A stretch of DNA of 63,709 nucleotides from Arenibacter sp. F20364 (GCF_023015905.1 NZ_JALKBD010000029.1:1-63709), one strand, 5' to 3'; counted from the first letter of the stretch, positions 1-7,943 are shown. Program-made: numbers and translations. The notes: generated by a model not told the origin, from the sequence alone.

Positions 1-138
1 AGTGAGGGCAAATCCATCGACTGGTGGGAAGAACTTACAGAAAGTGATAGGGTTAATATTCTAAGTGGTATCAGAGATTATCAACAAGGTGAAACCATGA
101 AATCCAATGAATTCTGGAACGGTTTGACCAATGGATAA
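1..138 (+). CDS. Antitoxin of a ParE/RelE-type pair (3' end only)
   Basis: An open frame runs from the window edge to TAA at 136-138 and gives the last 45 residues of a protein. It contains a WWEEL motif followed by an acidic helix, the usual C-terminal half of short antitoxins that pair with ParE/RelE toxins. The toxin ATG at 131 overlaps this stop codon by 8 bases, so the two are translationally coupled. The DNA-binding N-terminus is outside the window. By family, it should neutralise the toxin and repress its own promoter. Confidence 0.6.
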   Translation, partial: SEGKSIDWWEELTESDRVNILSGIRDYQQGETMKSNEFWNGLTNG

Positions 139-427
139 ACCTTACAGGGTAGAATGGACAAAAAGGTCTCTGATAAACGCCATTGCCATTAAAAATTACC
201 TTATTCAAAAGTTCACTGTCAAGGAGGTCGTTAAATTTGAAAGATTGCTTCGGCAATTTGAATTAACGGTATCTAATTTCCCTACATTATATCCTGAATC
301 AAAAAGTCAAAAACTTTTAAGGCGAGCGGTCATTCACAAAAACACAACTGTTTATTACATTTTCAATAAAGGCAAAGTGACGGTTGTAGCTATGAAGGAT
401 AATAGGAAAGAGAAGGCCGATAGATAA
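131..427 (+). CDS. ParE/RelE-superfamily toxin
   Basis: A 98-residue basic protein of the usual length for the ParE/RelE fold. It opens with YRVEWTKRS, followed by two helices and a C-terminal strand region reading TTVYYIFNKGKVTVVAMKD, where these toxins have the IxY...ixxvxD pattern. Whether it inhibits gyrase (ParE-like) or cuts mRNA (RelE-like) cannot be told from the sequence. It overlaps the upstream antitoxin gene by 8 bases, typical of a type II toxin-antitoxin operon. The gene is intact. Confidence 0.7.
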   Translation: MDKPYRVEWTKRSLINAIAIKNYLIQKFTVKEVVKFERLLRQFELTVSNFPTLYPESKSQKLLRRAVIHKNTTVYYIFNKGKVTVVAMKDNRKEKADR

Positions 428-794
428 CCATGGTTAAAGATAAGACACTAGTGTCATGATTTTTAATAGCTTAATAGTTAGGGTAGTTCTTAATTCCTTT
501 TCCTGGTTCTGTAAAAAGAACTTTAATTGGGATCATTTTTTAATTTGAGCATTACTATTGGTGGGTATCTTTGCTAAAAATGAAGACACCTAGCTAATCT
601 TGGAGTTTTCTATATTTGATGATATCTGATTTTCTTTGTAATTTTAACTCGTAAATAACACATAATCAATACGTTCTTGAGCTATTTATAAATCGAGTGT
701 CCTTAAAGGGATTTGATTTTGATAAGTACATGCAAAATACTGATAATCAATCATTTGTAACAAGTAGTTGTATTCTGTCATCCCGACCAAGCGG

Positions 795-827
795 AAAAGT
801 GATTTGCGAAAGCAGATCACTTTTTTT
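795..827 (+). terminator. Terminator-like hairpin with T run
   Basis: Arms 795-807 and 812-824 pair over 13 bp with one G-T wobble, around a GAAA tetraloop at 808-811. The right arm runs into seven T residues ending at 827. It has the form of an intrinsic terminator on the plus strand but is about 370 bases past the toxin gene. The stem sequence resembles the palindrome at 1235-1270, so it may equally be a member of a dispersed palindrome family. Confidence 0.45.
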
Positions 828-872
828 GTTTCCACGAAATTGAAAACACAGTTTTCAAAATTGAGTGGAAAC
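828..872. repeat. Compound inverted repeat leading into the tandem array
   Basis: Outer arms GTTTCCAC (828-835) and GTGGAAAC (865-872) enclose inner arms TTGAAAAC (840-847) and GTTTTCAA (851-858) with an ACA loop. The right half is also the start of the first 92-bp repeat unit, so the array begins within this hairpin. Confidence 0.6.
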
Positions 873-1218
873 AAAAATAAGGAAGGTGCCAGCCTTCACT
901 TTTCCATTTGCAGTGAGGGTTTATAAGGATTCTGCAAATCCTGTTTTCAAAATTGAGTGGAAGCAAAAATAAGGAAGGTGCCAGCCTTCACTTTTCCATT
1001 TGCAGTGAGGGTTTATAAGGATTCTGTAAATCCTGTTTTCAAAATTGAGTGGAAACAAAAATAAGGAAGGTGCCAGCCTTCACTTTTCCATTTGCACTGA
1101 GGGTTCATAAGGATTCTGTAAATCCTGTTTTCAAAATTGAGTGGAAACAAAAATAAGGAAGGTGCCAGCCTTCACTTTTCCATTTGCAGTGAGGGTTTAT
1201 AAGGATTCTGTAAATCTT
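851..1218. repeat. Four tandem copies of a 92-bp non-coding repeat
   Basis: Copies begin at 851, 943, 1035 and 1127, each exactly 92 bp and differing from each other at only a few positions. Each unit begins GTTTTCAAAATTGAG and contains three short inverted repeats: AAGG/CCTT around TGCCAG, CACT/AGTG, and AGGATT/AATCCT. The last unit changes at 1217-1219 into TTGTCATCCCG. There is no conserved reading frame and no spacer variation. A partial copy recurs about 7.4 kb away at 8626-8678, so the unit is also dispersed. Confidence 0.85.
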
Positions 1219-1234
1219 GTCATCCCGTACAAAT

Positions 1235-1270
1235 AATAAAAGTGATTTGCAAATGCAAATCACTTTTATT
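1235..1270. repeat. Perfect 16-bp palindrome with AAAT loop
   Basis: Left arm 1235-1250 and right arm 1255-1270 are exact reverse complements around AAAT. It lies 85 bases past the stop of the minus-strand lipoprotein gene and ends in T-rich sequence on that strand, so it could act as that operon's terminator. The core AAGTGATTTGC is shared with the hairpin at 795-824. Confidence 0.6.
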
Positions 1271-1354
1271 ACCTATGCAATAGGCTATGTTTTAGGTGAT
1301 TGCCGGTGCATATGACACTTCCAAGGCTATATTCTAAATGATTCGGTAAATTTG

Positions 1355-1834
1355 TTATTCTACAATTTTTATATCTATTGAGGTTCTAGATTGCCAACCT
1401 GTTTCGTCTGTTACAGAATAGGCACAGTGGTAATCACCCGCATCAATGTCATCGGGAATGGTTAAACTGATGTTTATTTCATAAGAAGTCAATTCACCTT
1501 CTATAGAATAGTTTTCCATAAATAAGAATGGGTTAACAGGTGATTTAATATCCCCTAAATCACATTCAGTAACTTGATCATCATGGGTGTGATGGTCAAA
1601 ATTATGATGGATATCCAGACTATAAGAAGCCAATTCCTTGTTATCTGTAACCGTTGCTCTAAAGCTATAAGTTTCTCCTTTTGTCAATTGGGCACAGCCT
1701 TGTGGAAAACCATTATCGTAATTAACACTAATCGTTGGTTTTTCTTCATTCTTATCAATACTATCATCACTTGTGCAAGAGAATAGAAGTATCAAAAATG
1801 ATAAAAAACAGAAATGTTTTAAGAGAACTTTCAT
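1355..1834 (-). CDS. DUF4625-type lipoprotein, single domain
   Basis: A 159-residue secreted lipoprotein with a hydrophobic signal and a lipobox Cys at residue 20 (LLFSCTSDD). The rest is one Ig-like beta domain of the DUF4625 type, with a histidine cluster HHNFDHHTHD in the middle and a closing IPDDIDAGDYHCAYSVTDETG strand pattern. Function is not established for the family. The His cluster suggests metal binding (inference). It is the last gene of the minus-strand run that contains a TonB receptor and a Zur-like regulator, separated from the gene before it by a hairpin at 1849-1878, and is probably made at a lower level than the upstream genes. Confidence 0.7.
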   Translation of the reverse strand: MKVLLKHFCFLSFLILLFSCTSDDSIDKNEEKPTISVNYDNGFPQGCAQLTKGETYSFRATVTDNKELASYSLDIHHNFDHHTHDDQVTECDLGDIKSPVNPFLFMENYSIEGELTSYEINISLTIPDDIDAGDYHCAYSVTDETGWQSRTSIDIKIVE

Positions 1835-1848
1835 ATTTAAGATTTAAA

Positions 1849-1878
1849 ACCGCATAGTATTTAGTGCTACTATGCGGT
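1849..1878 (-). terminator. 11-bp hairpin between the two DUF4625 genes
   Basis: Arms 1849-1859 and 1868-1878 (ACCGCATAGTA) are perfectly complementary around an 8-base loop. On the minus strand the stem is followed by TTTTAAAT. It lies 15 bases after the stop of the 262-residue gene and 15 bases before the start of the 159-residue gene, so it could stop part of the transcripts or protect a processed 3' end. Confidence 0.55.
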
Positions 1879-1892
1879 GTAGTTATTTTTAT

Positions 1893-2681
1893 TTAAGCAG
1901 TAACATCTATATGTGTTTCGTATTCTTTGGTATTTCCATCTTCATCTTCAACCGTGAAAATGATATGATACTCTCCTGCGGGAGCAGTTGCTGGAACGTC
2001 TATGTGTTTATGGAATTCTGCCTCGGTCTCCTCATGGAATCCCTCCTCAAAAACTTCTTCATAATCCCATTCCACCTCCTTTTCTGCAGGTGTAAGTCCG
2101 TGTGCATGAACATCAACAGTAACATTATGTATACCATTAACAGCATTTATCATAAACTCTGCATGAAAGTCGTTTCCTCTGACAACTGTAGTATCTACAG
2201 AAGCATCACTTAAAGTAATAGGACCCATAATGTGAATATGCCCTTCTACCTCTGTACTATTACCCAGTTCGTCGGTAACTAATAACTCTACATGGTACTC
2301 TCCTTCAGGAATATTGGTAGGCACATCAATATGCTCGTGAAATGTAGGGTTGATAACTAAATATTTACTATCTGTAAATACCTTCTCAAAATCCCAATCT
2401 ACCTCACCATCACCTGGTTCTACTTCATGTGTATGAATGCTAAGTGAAATGCTTTTTACTGTTGCTTCTGCATTTATTATTGCTTCTAAATGAATGTCTG
2501 ATCCTTTATAGGCTACTTGATCTGTTGAATGACTACTTCCTTCTCCGTATTCAAAATCGGAAATGACTGGCGCATTTAATTCAATACTGTCGTCATCATT
2601 ACTACAAGATTGTAAGGACAGTCCTAGAAAGGCAACGATGGCTAAAAATTTGAAATTTGTTTTGATAATGTTCGTTTTCAT
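1893..2681 (-). CDS. DUF4625-type lipoprotein, two tandem His-rich domains
   Basis: A 262-residue lipoprotein (lipobox Cys at residue 26, LSLQSCSND). It holds two copies of the same Ig-like module, about residues 35-150 and 155-260. Both carry the pattern S/DvHtHx(V/L)xPgdgEVxWDxExVF, then xxFHEHIDVP or xEFHKHIDVP and PEGEYH or PAGEYH. Each copy therefore has at least four His plus acidic residues, suggesting a metal site in each domain (inference). It is next to the TonB receptor gene (41-base gap). A surface or periplasmic metal-capture partner of the receptor is the simplest role, but none is established. Confidence 0.72.
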   Translation of the reverse strand: MKTNIIKTNFKFLAIVAFLGLSLQSCSNDDDSIELNAPVISDFEYGEGSSHSTDQVAYKGSDIHLEAIINAEATVKSISLSIHTHEVEPGDGEVDWDFEKVFTDSKYLVINPTFHEHIDVPTNIPEGEYHVELLVTDELGNSTEVEGHIHIMGPITLSDASVDTTVVRGNDFHAEFMINAVNGIHNVTVDVHAHGLTPAEKEVEWDYEEVFEEGFHEETEAEFHKHIDVPATAPAGEYHIIFTVEDEDGNTKEYETHIDVTA

Positions 2682-2722
2682 GTGTTTGATTTTAATTGTT
2701 ATTAATTTATGTTCACTATTTA

Positions 2723-5092
2723 TTAAAAAGGTATAGTCAATGAAATGGATAAGTTTCTACCTGGTTCAGGTACATCTATCAATCGGTAAAAACTAGTGTG
2801 GTTGTAATATTTTGTATTGAACACATTGTTGAGTTTTACACGTATATCAACAGGAGCATCACTGCTAAACACATCTATTTTCGATATAAAAGACATGTTC
2901 AAAACTTGAAATCCCTCTGTCTTTTCTTCTGGAGGCACAATTTCTTCTTGAGAAGCTGTAATTCTATAATCTGCAATTAATTGGGGCTTCTTAAATGGAA
3001 GAAAATTTTTGAATTGGTAATTTGCCGAAAACAATCCTGATAATGGGGGTGAAAAAGGCAGTGTAAAACCTTCTTTGGCTCCACTGGTTTGTCTGGAATA
3101 CACATACTCTGTCGAAGCATTCAATTCTAGATTTTGCAATATAGTGGCACTTGCCCTGATCTCTCCTCCAGCCCTAAATACCTTACTCTGGGTATACTCA
3201 TAAATTTGGAGGGTTTCATAATAATTTGAAGTAGGATTTAGGTATATAAAATTCTCAAAAAGATTTACAAAGGGACTAACTCCAAAACTAAAACTAGCGT
3301 TGCTATGGTCAATATCCAGATCCAATTGATAAGATGATTCAGGGTCAAGATCTAGATTTCCCCTTTCGTACCGATACATATGATAATTGACTCCATCCGA
3401 GGCCAGTTCGTTGGCCAAAGGCATTCTAAAACTCTTTCCTAGATTGACTTTATAGGTAGTATTGTTATAAATAAAACTTAGTCCAACCGAGGCACTTATA
3501 TTGCCAAAATCCAGTGTTGTGTTTTGGGCCCTTTGCAAATAGATGTACGATGTAGATCCGTCATTGTTGTTCCTGGTCGAGGGATACCAGTCAAAATAGG
3601 ATTGGCTATTCAACAGTCCATAGTCATAGCGCAGGCCTCCCAATAAATGTAGATCTCGATGAATCTCAAAATTGTCATAGGCAAAAGCTCCAATGGTAAA
3701 GCGGTTGTATGCCGGGATCAGAAATCCCCATCCCCCAATGTTGTTATTTTGATATTCCAAATTTACACCTGCTACAATATCGTGCCTTGCATTAGGGCTA
3801 TGAGAGTCCTTTACGTTTAGGGCATAGGTGTTTTTATCGAATATCCGTTCCTTATTATCAGGTGGTGTTGGCATATACCCATGTGGAACGGGTTCGGAGA
3901 GTTCCTCCCTATGATTATTTTGGTAACCCAGGTCCAGATAAAGGGTATGATTTCCTATACCTAGGGAAGTATTGTTCGTGATTTTAAAATGGTTTACTTT
4001 ATGATATGGTAAATCGAGATCGCGGTTAGAACTATCGTAATCAATGTTGGAAGTTCTTACTTCCAGGCCATGGGCATTGGCAAAAAAACCATTTTTAGCG
4101 TTTACATTACTAAAAGTAGTTTCGGACTTTAAGTTGTTGGAAATAAATCCGATCCCAAAGCTTGCATCGGCTTCTTGCCCCGCTGTATTTCTTAGATTAT
4201 TGTCATCTAGCTCAAAAATGTAATTTTCATAATTGATTTTATCCGTTGGGACTTTATAATCGCCGTGATCCCTATACGTTAATCGTCCACGATAAAACCA
4301 CTTATTTGTCCGCGCATCTATGCCTGCAGAAACTCCCAGTAAATCATTATTGTTTTCTCCTAACAGGTTTACCTCGCCCTTCATCGAATTTTGAATCGGC
4401 AATTTCAAAGCCTGTATATCTACAACCCCTGCAATGGCATCGGAACCGTACTGCAACGAAGCGGGGCCCTTTATAATCTTTACTGTTTCTACGCCATACT
4501 GGTCAATTTCCAATCCATGGTCATTGCCCCACTGTTGGGCCTCGTGCTTTATACCGTTTTGGACAACAACTACCCTGTTGAACCCTAAGCCCCTAATTAC
4601 GGGTTTAGACTGCCCTGAACCAATATTGATAGTGCTTACACCAGGGATATTCTTCAAGGTCTGCATTAAACTGTTCTCCCTATTTTTATCAAGAAAATCT
4701 TTGGATACGGTCTGCGATACAATAGCGCGTTCCTGAGTCTCCCTTTTTTTGGTTTTGGCGTTGACTTCAACTTCTTGAAGCTCGGTGGCAGACTCCCTTA
4801 AGTAGATCTTTACGGTATCCATGGTTGGCCCTACCTCAATGGTTGCCGTTTCGGCCGAATAACCAATGTGGGATATAGTTAAGGAGTGTATGCCTTGGTC
4901 CACATTTTTAACGGTAAATGTCCCTTCAGAGGTTGAAATAGAAAATAAGCCTTTCCCAATAACATTGGCTCCTTCTATAGGCTGTAAGGTTTTGGCGTTT
5001 ATCACAGACCCTTTGATTTGAAAAGAATCCTGTGCAGACACCATCGAGCATAGGCTAAAAAATAGCCATAGGCTCAGTACTTTATGGATCAT
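2723..5092 (-). CDS. TonB-dependent outer membrane receptor, probably for a metal
   Basis: 789 residues: signal peptide ending VSAQ (about 1-21), a carboxypeptidase-regulatory-like domain (about 24-105), a plug (about 125-230, with VIRGLGFNRVVVVQNG and EIDQYGVETVKIIKGPASLQYGSDAIAGVVD), then a beta barrel ending in the hydrophobic, aromatic-terminated strand LSISLTIPF. The plug stretch NGIKHEAQQWGNDHG is His-bearing. The substrate is not proven; zinc or another divalent metal is inferred from the Zur-like regulator, MerC-like protein and His-rich lipoproteins around it. It is not a SusC type: it is shorter and has no SusD neighbour. Gene intact. Confidence 0.8.
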   Translation of the reverse strand: MIHKVLSLWLFFSLCSMVSAQDSFQIKGSVINAKTLQPIEGANVIGKGLFSISTSEGTFTVKNVDQGIHSLTISHIGYSAETATIEVGPTMDTVKIYLRESATELQEVEVNAKTKKRETQERAIVSQTVSKDFLDKNRENSLMQTLKNIPGVSTINIGSGQSKPVIRGLGFNRVVVVQNGIKHEAQQWGNDHGLEIDQYGVETVKIIKGPASLQYGSDAIAGVVDIQALKLPIQNSMKGEVNLLGENNNDLLGVSAGIDARTNKWFYRGRLTYRDHGDYKVPTDKINYENYIFELDDNNLRNTAGQEADASFGIGFISNNLKSETTFSNVNAKNGFFANAHGLEVRTSNIDYDSSNRDLDLPYHKVNHFKITNNTSLGIGNHTLYLDLGYQNNHREELSEPVPHGYMPTPPDNKERIFDKNTYALNVKDSHSPNARHDIVAGVNLEYQNNNIGGWGFLIPAYNRFTIGAFAYDNFEIHRDLHLLGGLRYDYGLLNSQSYFDWYPSTRNNNDGSTSYIYLQRAQNTTLDFGNISASVGLSFIYNNTTYKVNLGKSFRMPLANELASDGVNYHMYRYERGNLDLDPESSYQLDLDIDHSNASFSFGVSPFVNLFENFIYLNPTSNYYETLQIYEYTQSKVFRAGGEIRASATILQNLELNASTEYVYSRQTSGAKEGFTLPFSPPLSGLFSANYQFKNFLPFKKPQLIADYRITASQEEIVPPEEKTEGFQVLNMSFISKIDVFSSDAPVDIRVKLNNVFNTKYYNHTSFYRLIDVPEPGRNLSISLTIPF

Positions 5093-5348
5093 GATTTATT
5101 ACTATAAGTTGGTACAATTGCCCCATGGAGGGGTGATTACAAAACCTATGCAAATAATTCCATATGGTAATTTAAAATGCTTTCTTGGGCCTATATGATA
5201 CGGAAAGGACTAGGGTGTTGCCACTTCCTTAACCTTATATAGTGATATTTTAAATAATCTAGATACCGTTCCCAATTGCGAAATAGGTATAACTATAAAG
5301 CACTGGAGTAGTCCAAGAAAATTAGAAAGAATCAAGTGCAAGTGAAAC

Positions 5349-5657
5349 TTATAGTGAAGTAGGTGGAGGCCGTGAAAAGAGCTGGTCTGGAGCAATGGTG
5401 TTTGAAACAACGGAATCGTAATTATCAGATTTCTCTATCTGGGGAAGTGATTCTGTGTTTTTAATACCATAATCCGGTATATCCGTTGAAATTGCCGGAG
5501 TTAAGTTATGGGAGACGGCATGGTCGCATATATAACAATGTAAGGCATGCTCCTTGTCGTCCGTATGGGAAAGCACATGAAGCCCTGCCATTTTCATCGA
5601 GAGGAAAAGAGCTAGGAACAGAATGCTGATACTATTTTTTAGACGACTATTTTTCAT
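5349..5657 (-). CDS. Small secreted or membrane protein with His/Cys cluster
   Basis: About 102 residues from ATG at 5657. A TTG 18 bases upstream is also in frame, but the ATG fits the basic-then-hydrophobic signal sequence (MKNSRLKNSISILFLALFL). Just after the hydrophobic segment comes HVLSHTDDKEHALHCYICDHAVSHN, which has CYIC and five His. This looks like a metal-binding or redox site. No family recognised. It lies between the MerC-like gene (57-base gap) and the TonB receptor, on the same strand. The C-terminal half is polar and probably periplasmic. Confidence 0.6.
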   Translation of the reverse strand: MKNSRLKNSISILFLALFLSMKMAGLHVLSHTDDKEHALHCYICDHAVSHNLTPAISTDIPDYGIKNTESLPQIEKSDNYDSVVSNTIAPDQLFSRPPPTSL

Positions 5658-5714
5658 CAAATGCAAACATAACAAAATAAGGGAAACAGGTTGCTAAAAT
5701 AATCTTAACAATAA

Positions 5715-6101
5715 TTAGTGTTTGTGATGCACTCTGAACCGCAGTAGTTTCCAATTATAATAGTGGGCCAAGGATATCAATAGGGTACCAATTATAGTCG
5801 TGCCTATTTCCCATAGTTCTGTAAAGTTGAGCCTACCTAAGCCAATAAATATAAAGCCTAAAGCAGCAAATTGCAAAGGTTTTAATTTACGGTGGATTTT
5901 GTGATAACTTGGCCATAATGAAGCCATGACAAAGACAAAGCTTAGACCGATAAATGTCTTTTCTATATTTGGGTTGGCTAAGAATTGTATTCTGCTAAAT
6001 GTGGCGAGGGAAAGCACTACAGGTATTGCTGCACAATGTACGGCACAAATAAGAGAACTTGAAAGGGCTATGAGGTCTAATGTACTGTTCTTTATTTTCA
6101 T
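5715..6101 (-). CDS. MerC-family inner membrane protein
   Basis: 128 residues with four hydrophobic segments, the size and topology of MerC. The first helix contains the paired cysteines C19-AVH-C23 (LICAVHCAAIPVVLS), the metal-contact motif of this family, and the C-terminus is His-rich (RFRVHHKH). Classical MerC carries mercuric ions, but family members in Bacteroidetes lack the rest of a mer operon, as here (no MerA or MerR). Given the Zur-like regulator, transport or sensing of zinc or another thiophilic metal is more likely (inference). Only 15 bases separate it from the methyltransferase gene upstream. Confidence 0.75.
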   Translation of the reverse strand: MKIKNSTLDLIALSSSLICAVHCAAIPVVLSLATFSRIQFLANPNIEKTFIGLSFVFVMASLWPSYHKIHRKLKPLQFAALGFIFIGLGRLNFTELWEIGTTIIGTLLISLAHYYNWKLLRFRVHHKH

Positions 6102-6116
6102 TTGTTGGGTTCTTGT

Positions 6117-6725
6117 TTAAACTTTTGGTTTTTGGCACTTGATGAGGTAGAACGTTTGATCTTCATCTATCTCTACTATTTCAAAAAGTCCTGCCTCACC
6201 AAACTCTTCTTCTACGGATGCCTCGTCGAAATAAAATAGTTTGGCACCTTCGTGAAACTCATAACGATCCTTGCCAATATGTTTTCCTTTTCCAAAATTT
6301 GGTGCTTTTTTTGTAATTGCCGTAAAAATCATATAACCGTTTTCAATTAGTTGGTCATAGCAGTCAAGGATTAGTTTTTCTCTTTCTTTTTTTGCTAATA
6401 AATGAATTAAGGCATGGCAAAAAACCCCTTCATATTTCTTAGAATCAAAAGGCATGTCTTTTACAGAGCCTTGGTAGATTGTCATATCGTGACCAAAATG
6501 TTTTCTAGCCAATTTAATAGCTGTTTTTGATATTTCTATACCCGTTACCTCAAATCCATTATCCTTAAATATTTTGGCATTTCGGCCATAACCAATACCT
6601 GGTAGAAGAATGTTGGATATTCTTTTTTCTATGAAATAGTCTTTTGCCAACACAGCGGATATTGCCGGTTTCATACCCCACATTTCTTGTTTTTCAGTAT
6701 AGTTGTCTTCCCAGAATTCTGCCAT
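6117..6725 (-). CDS. Class I SAM-dependent methyltransferase
   Basis: 202 residues with a Rossmann methyltransferase core: motif I as LLPGIGYGRNAKIF (about 40-53), an acidic residue at the end of strand 2 (GIEIS), and motif IV region GVFCHALIHLL. The opening AEFWEDNYTEKQEMWG resembles small-molecule methyltransferases of the TehB/thiopurine type. The substrate is unknown. Its place between an HMA-like protein and a MerC-like protein suggests a metalloid, a thiol or a metallophore precursor, but that is inference. Co-transcribed with both neighbours (8 and 15 base gaps). Confidence 0.75.
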   Translation of the reverse strand: MAEFWEDNYTEKQEMWGMKPAISAVLAKDYFIEKRISNILLPGIGYGRNAKIFKDNGFEVTGIEISKTAIKLARKHFGHDMTIYQGSVKDMPFDSKKYEGVFCHALIHLLAKKEREKLILDCYDQLIENGYMIFTAITKKAPNFGKGKHIGKDRYEFHEGAKLFYFDEASVEEEFGEAGLFEIVEIDEDQTFYLIKCQKPKV

Positions 6726-6733
6726 ATGGTTAG

Positions 6734-6994
6734 CTATTTACTGCATAGTTTATCTTCTAGAATGTCACATTTATAACCTAGATTATGAACTGCTGACCTA
6801 AACTCTTCTACTGGAATACTTTCTCCTTCAACCCTGAGTATACTATGGTCACAAGGGTAATGAATGATCTTACGATCTATATCAAAGTTAATTTTTAAAT
6901 CGGAATGGCTATTCTTAAGCGATGTAATAATGTTAACTGCCTTACTTATGCTTGGAATATTTGTTGTAAAAACTTCAATCATAGAAAACTCCAT
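6734..6994 (-). CDS. Small HMA-like protein lacking the CxxC motif
   Basis: 86 residues with the beta-alpha-beta-beta-alpha-beta pattern of heavy-metal-associated domains (IEVFTTNIPS...KAVNIIT...KINFDIDRKIIHY...VEEFRSAVHNLGYKCDIL). The usual loop CxxC is absent (TTNIPSISKA). Single cysteines occur only in CDH and near the C-terminus (CDIL, LCSK). It may be a degenerate chaperone or a protein-protein module. The ATG at 6994 directly follows the TAA of the oxidoreductase gene; an internal ATG at 6982 has GGAG about 7 bases before it and may be the true start. Cytoplasmic. Confidence 0.62.
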   Translation of the reverse strand: MEFSMIEVFTTNIPSISKAVNIITSLKNSHSDLKINFDIDRKIIHYPCDHSILRVEGESIPVEEFRSAVHNLGYKCDILEDKLCSK

Positions 6995-7900
6995 TTAAAA
7001 TTGTTCATCAGTCAGTTCTTTATTGACCATGGCACCTGCTATATTCCCGGTTGAAACGGCATAGGCTACCGAGCGCATGGGACTGGAATTATCCCCACAG
7101 GCAAAAATATCTTGGACGGTAGTTTGCTGGAAATTATCTGTTTTGATATGACCGTCTTCCGTTAATTTACAACCTAGTTCCATAGGAATGGAAGTATGCT
7201 GCTCAAAAGGAAGGGGTGCATAGGCGGCAAGGAATCTTTCTTTACTACCATCTCTAAAAACTATTTTTTCGATATACCCATTTCGGTGCTCTATTTCCAA
7301 TATTTCCTTCTCGATCACTTCAATATTATTTGCTTTGAGCTTTTTTAATTGTGACTCATTGAAATCCATTGGTCCATTTGTCAAAATGGTTAGTTCATTA
7401 GTTAGGTTGTGCACTAAAGATGCAAGATGTAATGCTCTATCTCCATTACCAATTAATGCCGTTTTTACAGTTTTATATTCATATCCATGACAATAGGGGC
7501 AGTGTATTACGGATATACCCCAGGATGTAGAAAATCCTTTAATTTTGGGCATTATGTCTTTAACTCCTGAAGCGAAAATAAGTTTTTTGGCGGTGAATGT
7601 TTTATTCGATTGCGTTATGATTTCAAAACCTAATGGAGTTTTTCGTCCTTTATGGGCAACGTCTTTTAATAACGATATTGTGTTATATTGTTCTACTTGC
7701 TGTTTGGCAATTATAGAAATTTCTTTTGGTCTTTTGCCATCTTGGGTTAGGAAGTTATGTGAATGTGGTGTTTGTTCGTTACAGGGTTGGCCACTGTCTA
7801 TTACAAGAACTTTTCGCAAGGACCGTCCAAGACACATAGCCGCGGAAAGTCCGGCATAACTTCCACCAATAATGATCACTTCAAAAACTTGATTCTCCAT
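6995..7900 (-). CDS. Thioredoxin-reductase-like FAD/NAD(P)H oxidoreductase
   Basis: 301 residues, first gene of the operon. It has the FAD-binding GGSYAGLSAAM at 12-22, a CPYC redox pair at C134/C137 (as CPYCHGYE), a nucleotide-binding GNGDRA at 151-156, and the closing FAD motif IFACGDNSS...AVSTGNIAG. This is the layout of low-molecular-weight thioredoxin reductases and related disulfide oxidoreductases such as gliotoxin-type enzymes. Its partner is unknown, as no thioredoxin gene is nearby. With the HMA-like, methyltransferase and MerC genes it may keep a metal-binding thiol or a thiol metallophore in a defined redox state (inference). It diverges from the Fur/Zur-family gene. Confidence 0.8.
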   Translation of the reverse strand: MENQVFEVIIIGGSYAGLSAAMCLGRSLRKVLVIDSGQPCNEQTPHSHNFLTQDGKRPKEISIIAKQQVEQYNTISLLKDVAHKGRKTPLGFEIITQSNKTFTAKKLIFASGVKDIMPKIKGFSTSWGISVIHCPYCHGYEYKTVKTALIGNGDRALHLASLVHNLTNELTILTNGPMDFNESQLKKLKANNIEVIEKEILEIEHRNGYIEKIVFRDGSKERFLAAYAPLPFEQHTSIPMELGCKLTEDGHIKTDNFQQTTVQDIFACGDNSSPMRSVAYAVSTGNIAGAMVNKELTDEQF

Positions 7901-7943
7901 AATCTTAAATTTTAATGCAATTATGTCGCATTAGATTGTCTTG

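Larger units (their letters stand above)
428..1354. other. 927-bp non-coding stretch with repeats
   Basis: I see no credible gene here. It holds a 12-bp perfect palindrome at 444-455 (GACACTAGTGTC), a terminator-like hairpin at 795-827, a compound inverted repeat at 828-872, four 92-bp tandem repeats at 851-1218 and a perfect 16-bp palindrome at 1235-1270. The motif GTCATCCCG occurs on both sides of the repeat block, near 777 and 1219, as if the array had expanded inside an older dispersed element. Confidence 0.7.

Noticed and set aside
851..1218. CRISPR array
   Set aside because: The whole 92-bp unit repeats without variable spacers, units are too long, and no cas genes are present.
1872..2213. 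Plus-strand frame of 113 codons opposite the DUF4625 gene
   Set aside because: It lies entirely on the other strand of a well-supported lipoprotein gene (and its terminator) and has an unnatural Cys/Phe/Ile-rich composition.
5137..5153. Second Zur-type operator before the TonB receptor (TTAC-N9-GCAA)
   Set aside because: Only one arm matches the site at 7968-7984 well and the symmetry is poor; too weak to list as a feature.
5715..6101. Mercury resistance operon
   Set aside because: MerC-like protein alone is not enough: there is no MerA, MerR, MerT or MerP, the flavin enzyme lacks the MerA length and C-terminal cysteines, and the regulator is Fur-family.
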